NCBI GenBank assembly: GCA_963807225.1
Contig: CAWEAD010000005.1
Location: 186,001 to 250,000 of the forward strand
Direction: 5' to 3'
Length of the DNA stretch: 64,000 nucleotides
Origin: JAGVGT01 sp963807225
GTDB taxonomy: Bacteria > Desulfobacterota > Desulfobulbia > Desulfobulbales > JAGXFP01
This document shows, one piece after another, positions 1 through 7,350 of the stretch. A program made the translations under genes and the position numbers. Below the pieces are notes generated by a model, which saw nothing but the letters and a program-made list of their open reading frames with translations, was not told the DNA's origin and searched no databases. How positions within the stretch are numbered: position 1 is the first letter of the stretch; each line of letters begins with the position of its first letter.

Positions 1-2
1 GA

Positions 3-599
3 CTGACCGTCGCTCCGGTATGGTCTGAGGATCAGGCCGATATCCGTCTGGACCCCGGCGTTATCTTCGGTACCGGTTTCCACCCTTCTACCCGTCTCTG
101 CCTCGAGACTCTCGGTAAATACTGTCGAACCCCGGAACTTAAGCTCCAATCCATGCTCGATCTCGGCACCGGCACCGGGTTGCTGGCCATAACTGCGGCT
201 CGCCTGGGGCTGTCGAGCATCACCGGTGTGGACCACAACCCACTGGCCTGTGTAGTTGCCCGCCAGAATGTCGCGCTCAATCGTTGCCAGGATGCGATCA
301 TGATCAAGGAAATGGATTTACGCCGGGAAGAACCAGATACCGGTGTGGACCTGGTGGTGGCCAACCTCTATCATCACTTGCTGGCCGAGCTTTTTACCCG
401 ACCATCTTTCTGGCGCGCTCGTCTTTACCTGGTGGCCGGATTCATTCCCTCGATGGAAGAGGAACTGCTGGCCGCCCTACCGGCGCACCGGGTCAATCTC
501 CTGGAAAGGCGACGGTCGGAGCGGTGGTGTTTATGGGTCCTGGCCCCGAAAACAACCACCGGGGAGCACGGCAAATCCACGGTTATCGAGGGAGAATAA
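3..599 (+). CDS. prmA: PrmA-like protein methyltransferase (5'-truncated)
   Basis: The open frame enters from the window edge, so the N-terminus is missing; 198 residues remain against about 290-300 in the family. The first residues carry the PrmA signature DPGVIFGTGFHPST, followed by the SAM-binding loop LDLGTGTGLL and the acidic VDHNPLA strand. VVANLYHHLL sits where PrmA has its VANI motif. PrmA methylates ribosomal protein L11. A second PrmA-like gene lies at 40404-41312, so one of the two may have a different protein substrate. The fold is clear; the exact substrate is inferred. Confidence 0.8.
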   Translation: MTVAPVWSEDQADIRLDPGVIFGTGFHPSTRLCLETLGKYCRTPELKLQSMLDLGTGTGLLAITAARLGLSSITGVDHNPLACVVARQNVALNRCQDAIMIKEMDLRREEPDTGVDLVVANLYHHLLAELFTRPSFWRARLYLVAGFIPSMEEELLAALPAHRVNLLERRRSERWCLWVLAPKTTTGEHGKSTVIEGE

Positions 600-748
600 A
601 CTAAGGCGCAAGGAATAATATTCAATATTGTCGATTCAATTCTTGCGGCTGATAAATGAAGTAAAATTCTACAAAGATGGGGCCGGAACAGCCCGGAAGA
701 ATCAATCGGGTAAGGAGAAGAACAAGTCTTGGTTACCTGTCCACACAG

Positions 749-778
749 GCGCCTCCCCTAGATCTTCGGGGCAGGCGC
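749..778. terminator. Hairpin between convergent genes
   Basis: GCGCCT-CCCC pairs with GGGG-C-AGGCGC around a 9-base loop. It lies between the plus-strand methyltransferase and the minus-strand small membrane protein gene, where a terminator is expected. No T-run follows on either strand, so this is a weak or factor-dependent terminator candidate only. Confidence 0.4.
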
Positions 779-791
779 AACCGTGATTTAC

Positions 792-1043
792 CTAGCAATT
801 TTCGCTTGCCGGAACCTCTCTTTCCGGCTCAACTCCTTCATTCTGCAAGGCCAGTGAAAATACCGCCGGTACCACGGCAATGGCGGCGAAAGGTCCGAGA
901 AATATAAAGAGCAGGAAGGTGACGCCATACCAGAGATACTCCGCGCAACTCCTGATCCTTGCCCCGATCTTACTGGCGCCCAATCTCTCATTTCTGCTAC
1001 CAACCACTTGGCTTCTGTTCCAGAACTGACTTACGCTGCTCAT
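792..1043 (-). CDS. Small single-pass membrane protein of the NrfD locus
   Basis: An 83-residue frame with a good ribosome site (GGGGAGGATGTC before ATG). The middle (about residues 41-66, WYGVTFLLFIFLGPF onward) is a strong hydrophobic segment. The N-terminus is basic and the C-terminus acidic, which favours N-in, C-out topology. It is the last gene of the minus-strand run NrfD, MerR, small protein. I do not recognise a family. A different 41-residue membrane peptide accompanies the second NrfD copy at 10957-11082, so a small subunit or assembly role is possible but unproven. Confidence 0.6.
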   Translation of the reverse strand: MSSVSQFWNRSQVVGSRNERLGASKIGARIRSCAEYLWYGVTFLLFIFLGPFAAIAVVPAVFSLALQNEGVEPEREVPASENC

Positions 1044-1089
1044 GACATCCTCCCCGTTTAGGGTTACTGGCGGCTGTTAGTTTTTCGCC

Positions 1090-1446
1090 TCATGCAGCCA
1101 GATTGCTGCCAGCCTTCTTCTGGATCTCTATCTTCCTGGGCACCAGTCCGTTGGCCATGAAGGCCGTACACTGCTTGCGCATTTCAAAAGGGCAATCGGC
1201 AATGTTCCAGCAAGGCGTGTACTTCAACAGCTTCTTGATTGCGGCGATGCTGATGCCCTGCTCGTGGATCATGTTGCGCAGGCATTGGATCCAGCGGACA
1301 TCATCCATGGTGTAATACCGCCACTGCCCCCGCCGGACAGGCCTGACCAGATTTTCTTGTTCGTAGATTCGCAGCGTCCGGGGGTGGACTTCCAGCATCC
1401 GGGCCGCGGTGCCGATGGTAAAGATCGCCTGGTTATCGCTGATCAT
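1090..1446 (-). CDS. MerR-family regulator with cysteine-rich tail (copy 1)
   Basis: A 118-residue regulator. The start ATG at 1446 is preceded by AAGGGGAGATATTC; the frame is open further upstream but without a better site. The N-terminus has the MerR helix-turn-helix and wing: TIGTAARMLEVHPRTLRIYE, then RRGQWRYYTMDD. A region shared with copy 2 follows (CLRNMIHEQGISIAAIKKLL). The tail holds PCWNIADCPFEMRKQC, a CW...C......C pattern like the 'two-CW' cysteine motif of delta-proteobacterial proteins. It lies just behind the first NrfD gene. A redox, metal or Fe-S sensing role through the cysteines is inference. Confidence 0.85.
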   Translation of the reverse strand: MISDNQAIFTIGTAARMLEVHPRTLRIYEQENLVRPVRRGQWRYYTMDDVRWIQCLRNMIHEQGISIAAIKKLLKYTPCWNIADCPFEMRKQCTAFMANGLVPRKIEIQKKAGSNLAA

Positions 1447-1468
1447 GAATATCTCCCCTTTTCGAAGG

Positions 1469-1497
1469 GCCGCGGACCGGCCAACCCGGTCCGCGGC
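1469..1497. other. Perfect 12-bp inverted repeat between NrfD1 and MerR1
   Basis: Arms GCCGCGGACCGG and CCGGTCCGCGGC flank the loop CCAAC. The structure lies between the NrfD1 stop and the MerR1 ribosome site and would form in the shared transcript. There is no T-run, so an mRNA stabiliser, processing site or partial terminator is more likely than a strong terminator. Confidence 0.55.
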
Positions 1498-1513
1498 ATT
1501 ATTGCCTTTATTT

Positions 1514-2716
1514 TCAATGTTCATGATGCGAGCGGAAAGCCCGTCCAAAGAACCTTTCGCCCAGCAAAAAGCCGGCCCCGGCTAAGCCGATGGCACCCAG
1601 GGCGACCAGAAATTCAGCCGTCGACGGCATGTAGTGCAGGTAAGTCGGCAGCTCGTCGTATCCCAGGTAATGGGGAACTTGTTGGCCGGCCACCACCAGA
1701 TCGTAGCGCTGGAAAAAGCCGCCGACCAGGGCCAGCAGGGCTGCGGTCGACATGGCCTGCACGCTTCTGAAGCCTGAAAGAACTAGGATTAGAATCGGCA
1801 TGATCATACCGATACAGATTTCGAAAACCCAAAAGTTGGTGGACAGGGGCCCGGACAGTAGGCTATCAGCCGCCAATCGACCCATCTCTGAGCCGCCGGT
1901 GTAGAAGGAAATGAACTTCCAGGTGGTGGAGACACCGATCAGGAAGAGTAAGCCGGCTAGGACCTTACCGGCGCCTTGCATGCCCACCAGTACATCGCCC
2001 TCCACCTTCTCGCCCCGGATGGTGTGGGCAGAATGAGTGAAGAGGATAATAGCCGCGGCGCCACTCATGAAGGCCGAGGCCAGGAAATATACCGGCAGCT
2101 GCGCGCCATACCAGAAGGGATGAGCCGACAGGGTAGCGAAAACCGCACCCAGGTTCGTGTTGGCCATGACTTCAGCCAGGGCGCCCAACACTCCAAGGGT
2201 AATAGCCATTTTCAGGCGCCCGGTAAGGATCAGGAAGAATTCTACCAGCATGAAGGCCACCGCCATGCCGTAGAGGGTGCCCATCCACCAGATATTGGAG
2301 GTCAGGTTGGGCGACAGGATGTTATAGATGGCCAGACGCCAGGGATTCTCCAGTTCGAGACCGATCATGAAGAAACCGGAGATTATGGTGACGATGGAAA
2401 GGAAGACCATCCGATTCGCCAACGGCGCCAGCTTGTTGCCACCAAAGATGTGGCTCAGAGCGGCCAGCAGACAGAGACCGGTTGAGGTAATGGCGAAAAA
2501 GGCGTATCCGGCGATCATCAGGCCCCAAGGCATCTCTCGGGTATTATTGTAGGCTACGTGATGCCCGACGACGAAGGAATAGATGCCCGCCCCCAGCCCT
2601 ACCAGGGTCAGGAGCAGAAACAGCAGCGTAACCTTGTTGATCGCCGGACGAGCCACTTTCGGCTCAGCGGCGGCGGCGATGATGCTTGCCGTGGCGGCTA
2701 GTGAAAAATTTCCCAT
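1514..2716 (-). CDS. NrfD/PsrC-family quinone-linked membrane subunit (copy 1)
   Basis: A 400-residue polytopic membrane protein of the NrfD/PsrC family, the quinol-interacting anchor of many respiratory complexes. The start at 2716 has a strong AGGAGGA site. About nine to ten hydrophobic helices are visible. The stretch NNTREMPWGLMIAGYAFFAI and the later NIWWMGTLYGMA match the paralogue at 9696-10889. NrfD proteins normally pair with a four-cluster ferredoxin and a c-type cytochrome, both encoded at 5741-6925. It is first in its transcription unit and has a sigma-54 promoter upstream. The electron acceptor cannot be read from sequence. Confidence 0.88.
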   Translation of the reverse strand: MGNFSLAATASIIAAAAEPKVARPAINKVTLLFLLLTLVGLGAGIYSFVVGHHVAYNNTREMPWGLMIAGYAFFAITSTGLCLLAALSHIFGGNKLAPLANRMVFLSIVTIISGFFMIGLELENPWRLAIYNILSPNLTSNIWWMGTLYGMAVAFMLVEFFLILTGRLKMAITLGVLGALAEVMANTNLGAVFATLSAHPFWYGAQLPVYFLASAFMSGAAAIILFTHSAHTIRGEKVEGDVLVGMQGAGKVLAGLLFLIGVSTTWKFISFYTGGSEMGRLAADSLLSGPLSTNFWVFEICIGMIMPILILVLSGFRSVQAMSTAALLALVGGFFQRYDLVVAGQQVPHYLGYDELPTYLHYMPSTAEFLVALGAIGLAGAGFLLGERFFGRAFRSHHEH

Positions 2717-2802
2717 ATCTTCCTCCTCTGTTTTTTGAAAAGATCTGACGCAATTTATTTGCCGGTGTCCCGGCGACCATTCACATCCGTACCCCCTGTT
2801 AG

Positions 2803-2819
2803 AGCAAGGGTTGTGCCAA
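2803..2819 (-). promoter_or_regulatory. Sigma-54 (-24/-12) promoter of NrfD1
   Basis: On the minus strand the sequence is TTGGCACAACCCTTGCT, an essentially perfect match to TGGCAC-N5-TTGC(A/T). It lies 87 bases upstream of the NrfD1 start, giving a leader of about 75 bases. A sigma-54 activator gene is encoded nearby at 7351-9099. Confidence 0.85.
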
Positions 2820-3282
2820 GTCACCAAAGCCATGACAGAAACGATCTGGAAATTTCTTTAATAACCTAGAGATTACGGCGAGATACAACTGCAAACCGAA
2901 GGTGATTTACAGGCTTTAGCGGCAACTGGACAAGGAAGGTAATTTGACAATGAAGACGCACATTGCGCCACAATCCCGATCGGGGCTAGGCGCTATTTGC
3001 GCCTAGCCCATAGAACGTCATGTAATAAAGCGGAGGTAGGCGCCACCGAAAAACTACGGAGGCAAGAGAGGAGGATTACCTAGAGAGATCAGGGTTCCAG
3101 AACGTACAAGTGAGACTGAACACCCGGATAAAACGCAATACCAGAAAACCGGCTACGGCAACTATAACTATCCGAAATTAATTACTTTATCGGAGAATGG
3201 GAGCGAAAAGGAATCTCCAGTTTACCTTTTAATTGGAAACAACGGGTCGAGGGGGAGACCGGACGGGGGGATAATACGCTAC
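2820..3282. other. Intergenic control region upstream of NrfD1
   Basis: No gene is seen here. It separates the receiver gene from the sigma-54 promoter. It contains a perfect 11-bp inverted repeat at 2983-3009 (GGGCTAGGCGC, loop TATTT, GCGCCTAGCCC), about 200 bases upstream of the predicted transcription start. That distance suits an enhancer site for a sigma-54 activator, though a terminator for the receiver gene is also possible. Confidence 0.45.
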
Positions 3283-3681
3283 TCAATCCTGAGCATCACC
3301 AGCTTCCTTGGCCGCTTTATGCAAGGCCAGATCAATTGCGATATGCAACTCCCGATCTTTGAACGGTTTCAGCAGATAACCATAATTTTCGGTCTGTTTG
3401 GCCTGCTCGACCAGATACTGATTGTCGTAAGCGGTCAAGTAAATGATCGGCAAACGTTGTTTTTTCCTGATCTCACGAGCCGCATCGATGCCATTCATTT
3501 CCCCGCGCAGCATAATGTCCATGAGAATAAGATCGGGCTGGTCTGCGGCGGCGGTGGACACCGCCTCCTGTCCGGTTGCGACAATGGAAGTCACCATATA
3601 CCCTAGATCGACGAGGCAGTTTTTGATGTCGTTGGCGATGATCCACTCATCCTCGACAATCATGATCCTTGGCCGTTTCAT
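3283..3681 (-). CDS. Stand-alone response regulator receiver
   Basis: A 132-residue protein that is one receiver domain without an output domain. The acidic pair is in VEDEW near the N-terminus, the phospho-acceptor aspartate in LILMDIMLRGEMNGID, and the conserved threonine and lysine in YLTAYD and LLKPF. It lies 194 bases behind the histidine kinase on the same strand, so the two probably form a phosphorelay. Receivers paired with HisKA_2 kinases often pass the signal to another protein. The target here is unknown. Confidence 0.9.
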   Translation of the reverse strand: MKRPRIMIVEDEWIIANDIKNCLVDLGYMVTSIVATGQEAVSTAAADQPDLILMDIMLRGEMNGIDAAREIRKKQRLPIIYLTAYDNQYLVEQAKQTENYGYLLKPFKDRELHIAIDLALHKAAKEAGDAQD

Positions 3682-3875
3682 TTAATGCTCCTTATACTTG
3701 AGACAAAATTTTCTTTGCCGGAACTTACCTGATTACTTCGTTCGACACCAGCCCTTCCTGTCAACCCCTGATCGTGGCAGTGCCGCTTAAGATCGCAGCC
3801 AAAAGTGGGTAAAAAATACTTAAACTGGTAAACACCACTGGCACTGACCGAAAACATGACCTCTGAACATATCTA

Positions 3876-5585
3876 TCAGACCTTGCTTTTGCCCGGCGAT
3901 TCTCGAAAAAATATCCTGAATGTAGCGCCCTGAATGCTGCTCTCCACTTCCAGCCGTCCGCCCAATTGTTTTTCACTGAGATTCACCACCAATTGCAGAC
4001 CCAAAGAAGTGGCCAGATGGATATCGAGGTTGGCCGGCAACCCCACCCCATTGTCGCTTACCGCCAGGACAAACCCTTTACCCTCACGTCTGAATGAAAT
4101 GGCTATTTCCCCACACCGGTCATCCGGGAAGGCATATTTGATAGAATTGGTAACCAGTTCGTTCAAGATCAGGCCGCAAGGAGTGACCGTATCGATATCC
4201 ATAGCCACCGATTCCAGGTCGGTTTTCAGGCCGATCCTCTCGGGATCGACCCGGTAGGAATCGAAGATGCCGGAGGCCAGTTCCTGAATATACTCCTCAA
4301 AATAAATGCTGCTCTGGTCCTTGGGTTGGTAGAGAGTTTTGTGGATCAGGGCCATGGCGCTGATCCGGCTCTGGCTGTCCCGCAGAATGGTTGCCGCCCT
4401 TGGATCCTTGATCTGACTGAGCTGGAGCCGAAAAATACTGCAGACAATCTGCATGTTATTTTTTACCCGGTGATGAATCTCCTTGAGCAGCACTTGTTTT
4501 TCGTTGAGAGCAGCCAAGATTTGCTTCTCAGCCTTGCGGCGCTCGTGGATCTCATGCCGGAGAGCTTGCCGGGAACGACGTAACCGTTGCTCCACCCGAC
4601 TGATCACCCCGTAAATGAAGACGAAGAGGAAACCGCTCATGACCGCCACCAGAGAAACCAGCAGACCGGTAAGCATCTGCATGGAATGCTCGGCCGCTGA
4701 AAAATCCTTCATGGCGATGATAACCCCGACCTCCTTGCCGTCGGCGGTGAATAACGGGGTAACGCCGGCCCGGTAATGCCGTTTATCGTAAGTGACGTTG
4801 AAGAGCGCCTCGCCGTCCTCCTCCCGACCCACCGGCAGAAATCTTTCCAGGTTACGTGGTACCCCCCGGATGGTCCCACCCACCACGACATAGCCGGGTA
4901 CTTCGTTCCACACCCCATGGTGGCCCATCAGGCGCTGGCCCTCTTCCCATCGGTCCCGCTCCAAAAATCTAGTCTCCACTAGCATCACCACCTCGACCCC
5001 GAGAATCCTGCTCAGGTTCGGCATGAAGCTGTCGACTTCCTTACCAATTTCGATATAACCGAGGAGTTTGCCATCCACCACCCAAGGCATATCGACCCGC
5101 AGGGTCAGGGTACCGAAGTAACCCAGGTCGACACCCGAATGCGGCTCGCCGGTTTTTACCGCCTGGGTCAGGGCGAAGCGCTCGATTTTGTCGCCGAAGT
5201 AACCGGGGTTATGCATCCGCAGAAAACAGTGCTGGTCCGGCTCGAAGAAATAAAAATGAGTGATGCCGTACTTGTTTTTTATCTCGGAAAATAAGGGGCT
5301 TGCATACGCCAGGAGGGCTTCACGGTCGTGTCTGGCGAACAGGGTGCTGAGTTCTCGGTCCTTACTGTAAAAATTAAGAAGAGCCTGGATCAGCTTGGTC
5401 TCTTCGCGCAGCGAGCCCTCATAGAGAACCCTGGTGCTTTGCAGATAAGCTTTGACCCCGTCTCGCACGTGTCTCTTCTGCAACCAGGAAATCAGGATCA
5501 GGGACGAGGTGAGGAAGACCAGGATGGCAATAGCGACAGGAACCAGAATCGGTTTTTTTATTTTCTCGGGAATTGTGTCACGCAT
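3876..5585 (-). CDS. HisKA_2-type sensor histidine kinase with periplasmic sensor
   Basis: A 569-residue kinase. The start at 5585 follows GGAGTTAAG. Two membrane helices (about residues 12-35 and 305-327) enclose a roughly 270-residue periplasmic domain that looks like a double-Cache or DUF3365-like ligand sensor. The transmitter has the HisKA_2 phosphorylation box KEIHHRVKNNMQIV (about 368-381) and a HATPase domain with LILNELVTNSIKYAF and DNGVGLP. It lies downstream of the cytochrome gene, separated by a terminator-like hairpin, and precedes the receiver. The signal is unknown; a small organic acid is typical for Cache sensors. Confidence 0.9.
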   Translation of the reverse strand: MRDTIPEKIKKPILVPVAIAILVFLTSSLILISWLQKRHVRDGVKAYLQSTRVLYEGSLREETKLIQALLNFYSKDRELSTLFARHDREALLAYASPLFSEIKNKYGITHFYFFEPDQHCFLRMHNPGYFGDKIERFALTQAVKTGEPHSGVDLGYFGTLTLRVDMPWVVDGKLLGYIEIGKEVDSFMPNLSRILGVEVVMLVETRFLERDRWEEGQRLMGHHGVWNEVPGYVVVGGTIRGVPRNLERFLPVGREEDGEALFNVTYDKRHYRAGVTPLFTADGKEVGVIIAMKDFSAAEHSMQMLTGLLVSLVAVMSGFLFVFIYGVISRVEQRLRRSRQALRHEIHERRKAEKQILAALNEKQVLLKEIHHRVKNNMQIVCSIFRLQLSQIKDPRAATILRDSQSRISAMALIHKTLYQPKDQSSIYFEEYIQELASGIFDSYRVDPERIGLKTDLESVAMDIDTVTPCGLILNELVTNSIKYAFPDDRCGEIAISFRREGKGFVLAVSDNGVGLPANLDIHLATSLGLQLVVNLSEKQLGGRLEVESSIQGATFRIFFRESPGKSKV

Positions 5586-5668
5586 CTTAACTCCGCCGCT
5601 CGTAGGCGGAACACTGGCGGCCAATCACATTTTTCGGCCCGGAGCTGGCCGCGTCGCCAACGAAATAA

Positions 5669-5694
5669 GGCGGGAAAACCTGGGCTTTCCCGCC
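5669..5694 (-). terminator. Terminator behind the cytochrome gene
   Basis: GGCGGGAAA and TTTCCCGCC form a 9-bp stem with an 8-base loop. On the minus strand TTATTT follows. It lies between the cytochrome stop and the kinase start and would end or attenuate the ferredoxin-cytochrome transcript. Confidence 0.6.
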
Positions 5695-5740
5695 TTCTGC
5701 AAACAAAAGATATTACCGGCTGCTTTCGGCTTCGGTCATA

Positions 5741-6151
5741 TCATTCCTCGTGGCCGCCGCCGGCAGGCTGCTTCCCGGTCATCCGGTTATAGCCCTTGAC
5801 TCCGATATGACAGACAGTGCATCTGGTGTTGGAGGCGAAGGCCATTTCTCCGTCGTGACAAGCACCGCAGTACTTGCCCTGATACAGCGACTCCATGGTG
5901 AAGTCTTCATTGTTTTCGGCCGCGCCGGTTTCCATTTCAAAGAGGCCGTCATGACAACTGTCGCACTCCAGCCCTTGAGCGAGGTGGTTTTTGTGCTCAA
6001 AGACCACCGCTTTAACCGGTTTGGTAAAAATGATCGTGCCACCGCCCTCGTCATCGCCAGACCCGAAGGCCTGACCGGCGAGGGTCAGCACCAGGAGAGC
6101 CAAGGCCAACAGGATCCCTGATTTATAAACGCCGCTCTTGCTGCGATTCAT
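5741..6151 (-). CDS. Triheme c-type cytochrome (c7/c3-like), exported
   Basis: A 136-residue protein with a Sec signal peptide (basic N-terminus, then GILLALALLVLTLAGQAFG). Three heme motifs are present: CDSCH, CGACH and CTVCH, with FEHKNHL supplying likely axial histidines. This is the triheme class III arrangement seen in cytochrome c7. It starts 18 bases behind the ferredoxin gene with a GAGAGGGAAAG site, so the two are co-transcribed. It probably carries electrons in the periplasm between the NrfD/ferredoxin module and another cytochrome or reductase. That partner is not in the window. Confidence 0.9.
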   Translation of the reverse strand: MNRSKSGVYKSGILLALALLVLTLAGQAFGSGDDEGGGTIIFTKPVKAVVFEHKNHLAQGLECDSCHDGLFEMETGAAENNEDFTMESLYQGKYCGACHDGEMAFASNTRCTVCHIGVKGYNRMTGKQPAGGGHEE

Positions 6152-6169
6152 GGTCTTTCCCTCTCAAAA

Positions 6170-6925
6170 TTAATCGTTAATATAGAAAACGTTCGGCATG
6201 GCTCCTGTCTCCGGCCGCAGTACCCAGACCAGCTTCTCCGGTGCGTGGACCAGCTTGTAGAGTTTGCTGTCGTAATCGGTCAAATCGCCGAAGATCCGGA
6301 CCTTAGCTGGACAAGCAGCCATACAGGCGGTCTCGGTTTCGCCCTTGGAGATCCTGGTGTCGAAGCAGAAGTTGCATTTGTCGACAGCCCGCACTTCCTC
6401 GTCAAAATAGCGTGCATTGTAGGGACAGGCCGCCATACAGGTCTTGCAGCCGATACAGCGCTTCTTGTCCATCATGACGATGCCGTTCTTCTTGTCTTTG
6501 TAGGTGGCTGTGGTGGGGCAGACCCGCACGCAGGGAGGCCGGTTGCAATGATTACAGAGCACCGGCATGAAGACCCTTTCCGTACCGTCAGGGCCCAGGT
6601 CTTTCTGGAGTTCAAGGATTGTGGTCCGATACCCGTAAGAGGGCACCTTGTTGGTGCGCACGCAGGCTTCCTTGCAGCGCTCACAGTCGATGCAGCGGTT
6701 CTGGCGGATCACCATGCTGTAATGCGGCTTATAGGGAAATTTGCCGGCCGGGGGCACCGGCCCCATACCGCCCTGGGCATTGCGGGCCGAAGACAAAGAA
6801 AGTACCGAGCCCCCCAGGAATACCCCGGTCACCGCCAGTCCGAATTGCAGAAACTTCCGTCTCTCCTCGGAAGGCAGCAAATCCGTCCCCTCGTTTTCAA
6901 GCTTATTGAAATCTCTGAACTTCAT
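6170..6925 (-). CDS. Tat-exported four-cluster ferredoxin (NrfC/DmsB-like)
   Basis: A 251-residue protein with a twin-arginine signal (SEERRKFLQFGLAVTG). Four cysteine groups follow: CIDCERCKEAC, CNHCNRPPCVRVC, CIGCKTCMAAC, and CNFC with a distant CMAAC. These predict four [4Fe-4S] clusters as in the electron-transfer subunits of NrfD and molybdopterin complexes. No molybdopterin subunit is encoded nearby, so this looks like a molybdenum-free quinol-to-cytochrome relay, comparable in composition to Cbc-type complexes of Geobacter. It is first in a two-gene unit with the triheme cytochrome. Confidence 0.92.
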   Translation of the reverse strand: MKFRDFNKLENEGTDLLPSEERRKFLQFGLAVTGVFLGGSVLSLSSARNAQGGMGPVPPAGKFPYKPHYSMVIRQNRCIDCERCKEACVRTNKVPSYGYRTTILELQKDLGPDGTERVFMPVLCNHCNRPPCVRVCPTTATYKDKKNGIVMMDKKRCIGCKTCMAACPYNARYFDEEVRAVDKCNFCFDTRISKGETETACMAACPAKVRIFGDLTDYDSKLYKLVHAPEKLVWVLRPETGAMPNVFYIND

Positions 6926-7350
6926 CTTGATTCTCCCTCAGTGTTAATATCCCAAGGCCACCGGGCACTAACATTTGCCAAGGCAACCAGCCTATCCTTA
7001 AAAAAAGGCTCCGAAGATGCACTCCCCAGAAAAAACGCTTTCGAATCCAGCGAATTACGACAAATAATATTCTCGATTCCCATAATTTTACTAAAGGGAA
7101 TGGTAGAGATCTTGGTTATATTAATTTGGCAAAAACGCATGTCAAGACATTAATGCTACTTGCCACTTGCTATCACTTCGCAAAACCTTTGAAAAATCAA
7201 GCAGCACGGCTGCTCGCCCGGCTCCGCCCAACGCTTCTGGCAACACGACCCTGCCCACCACGCCACTTTTCCATTTGACTTTTCTGACTGGCTCCATTTA
7301 TCCTTCCACGACATAATATTTGTTTTTTCGATCACTTAAGTGAACTGGCC
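6926..7350. other. Divergent control region between ferredoxin and activator genes
   Basis: No gene is seen. It separates the minus-strand ferredoxin unit from the plus-strand sigma-54 activator. It holds a sigma-70-like promoter for the ferredoxin unit (7118-7145) and leaves a leader of about 190 bases for that transcript. ATTCCC and GGGAAT, 14 bases apart near 7076-7101, may be half sites of an operator. Confidence 0.4.
7118..7145 (-). promoter_or_regulatory. Sigma-70-type promoter of the ferredoxin-cytochrome unit
   Basis: On the minus strand TTGACA and TAATAT are separated by 16 bases (17 if the -10 is read as AATATA). Both hexamers are at or near consensus. Confidence 0.6.

Noticed and set aside
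788..1003. Alternative minus-strand frame over the small membrane protein
   Set aside because: The overlapping frame starting at 1043 has a good ribosome site and a clear membrane helix; the alternative has neither.
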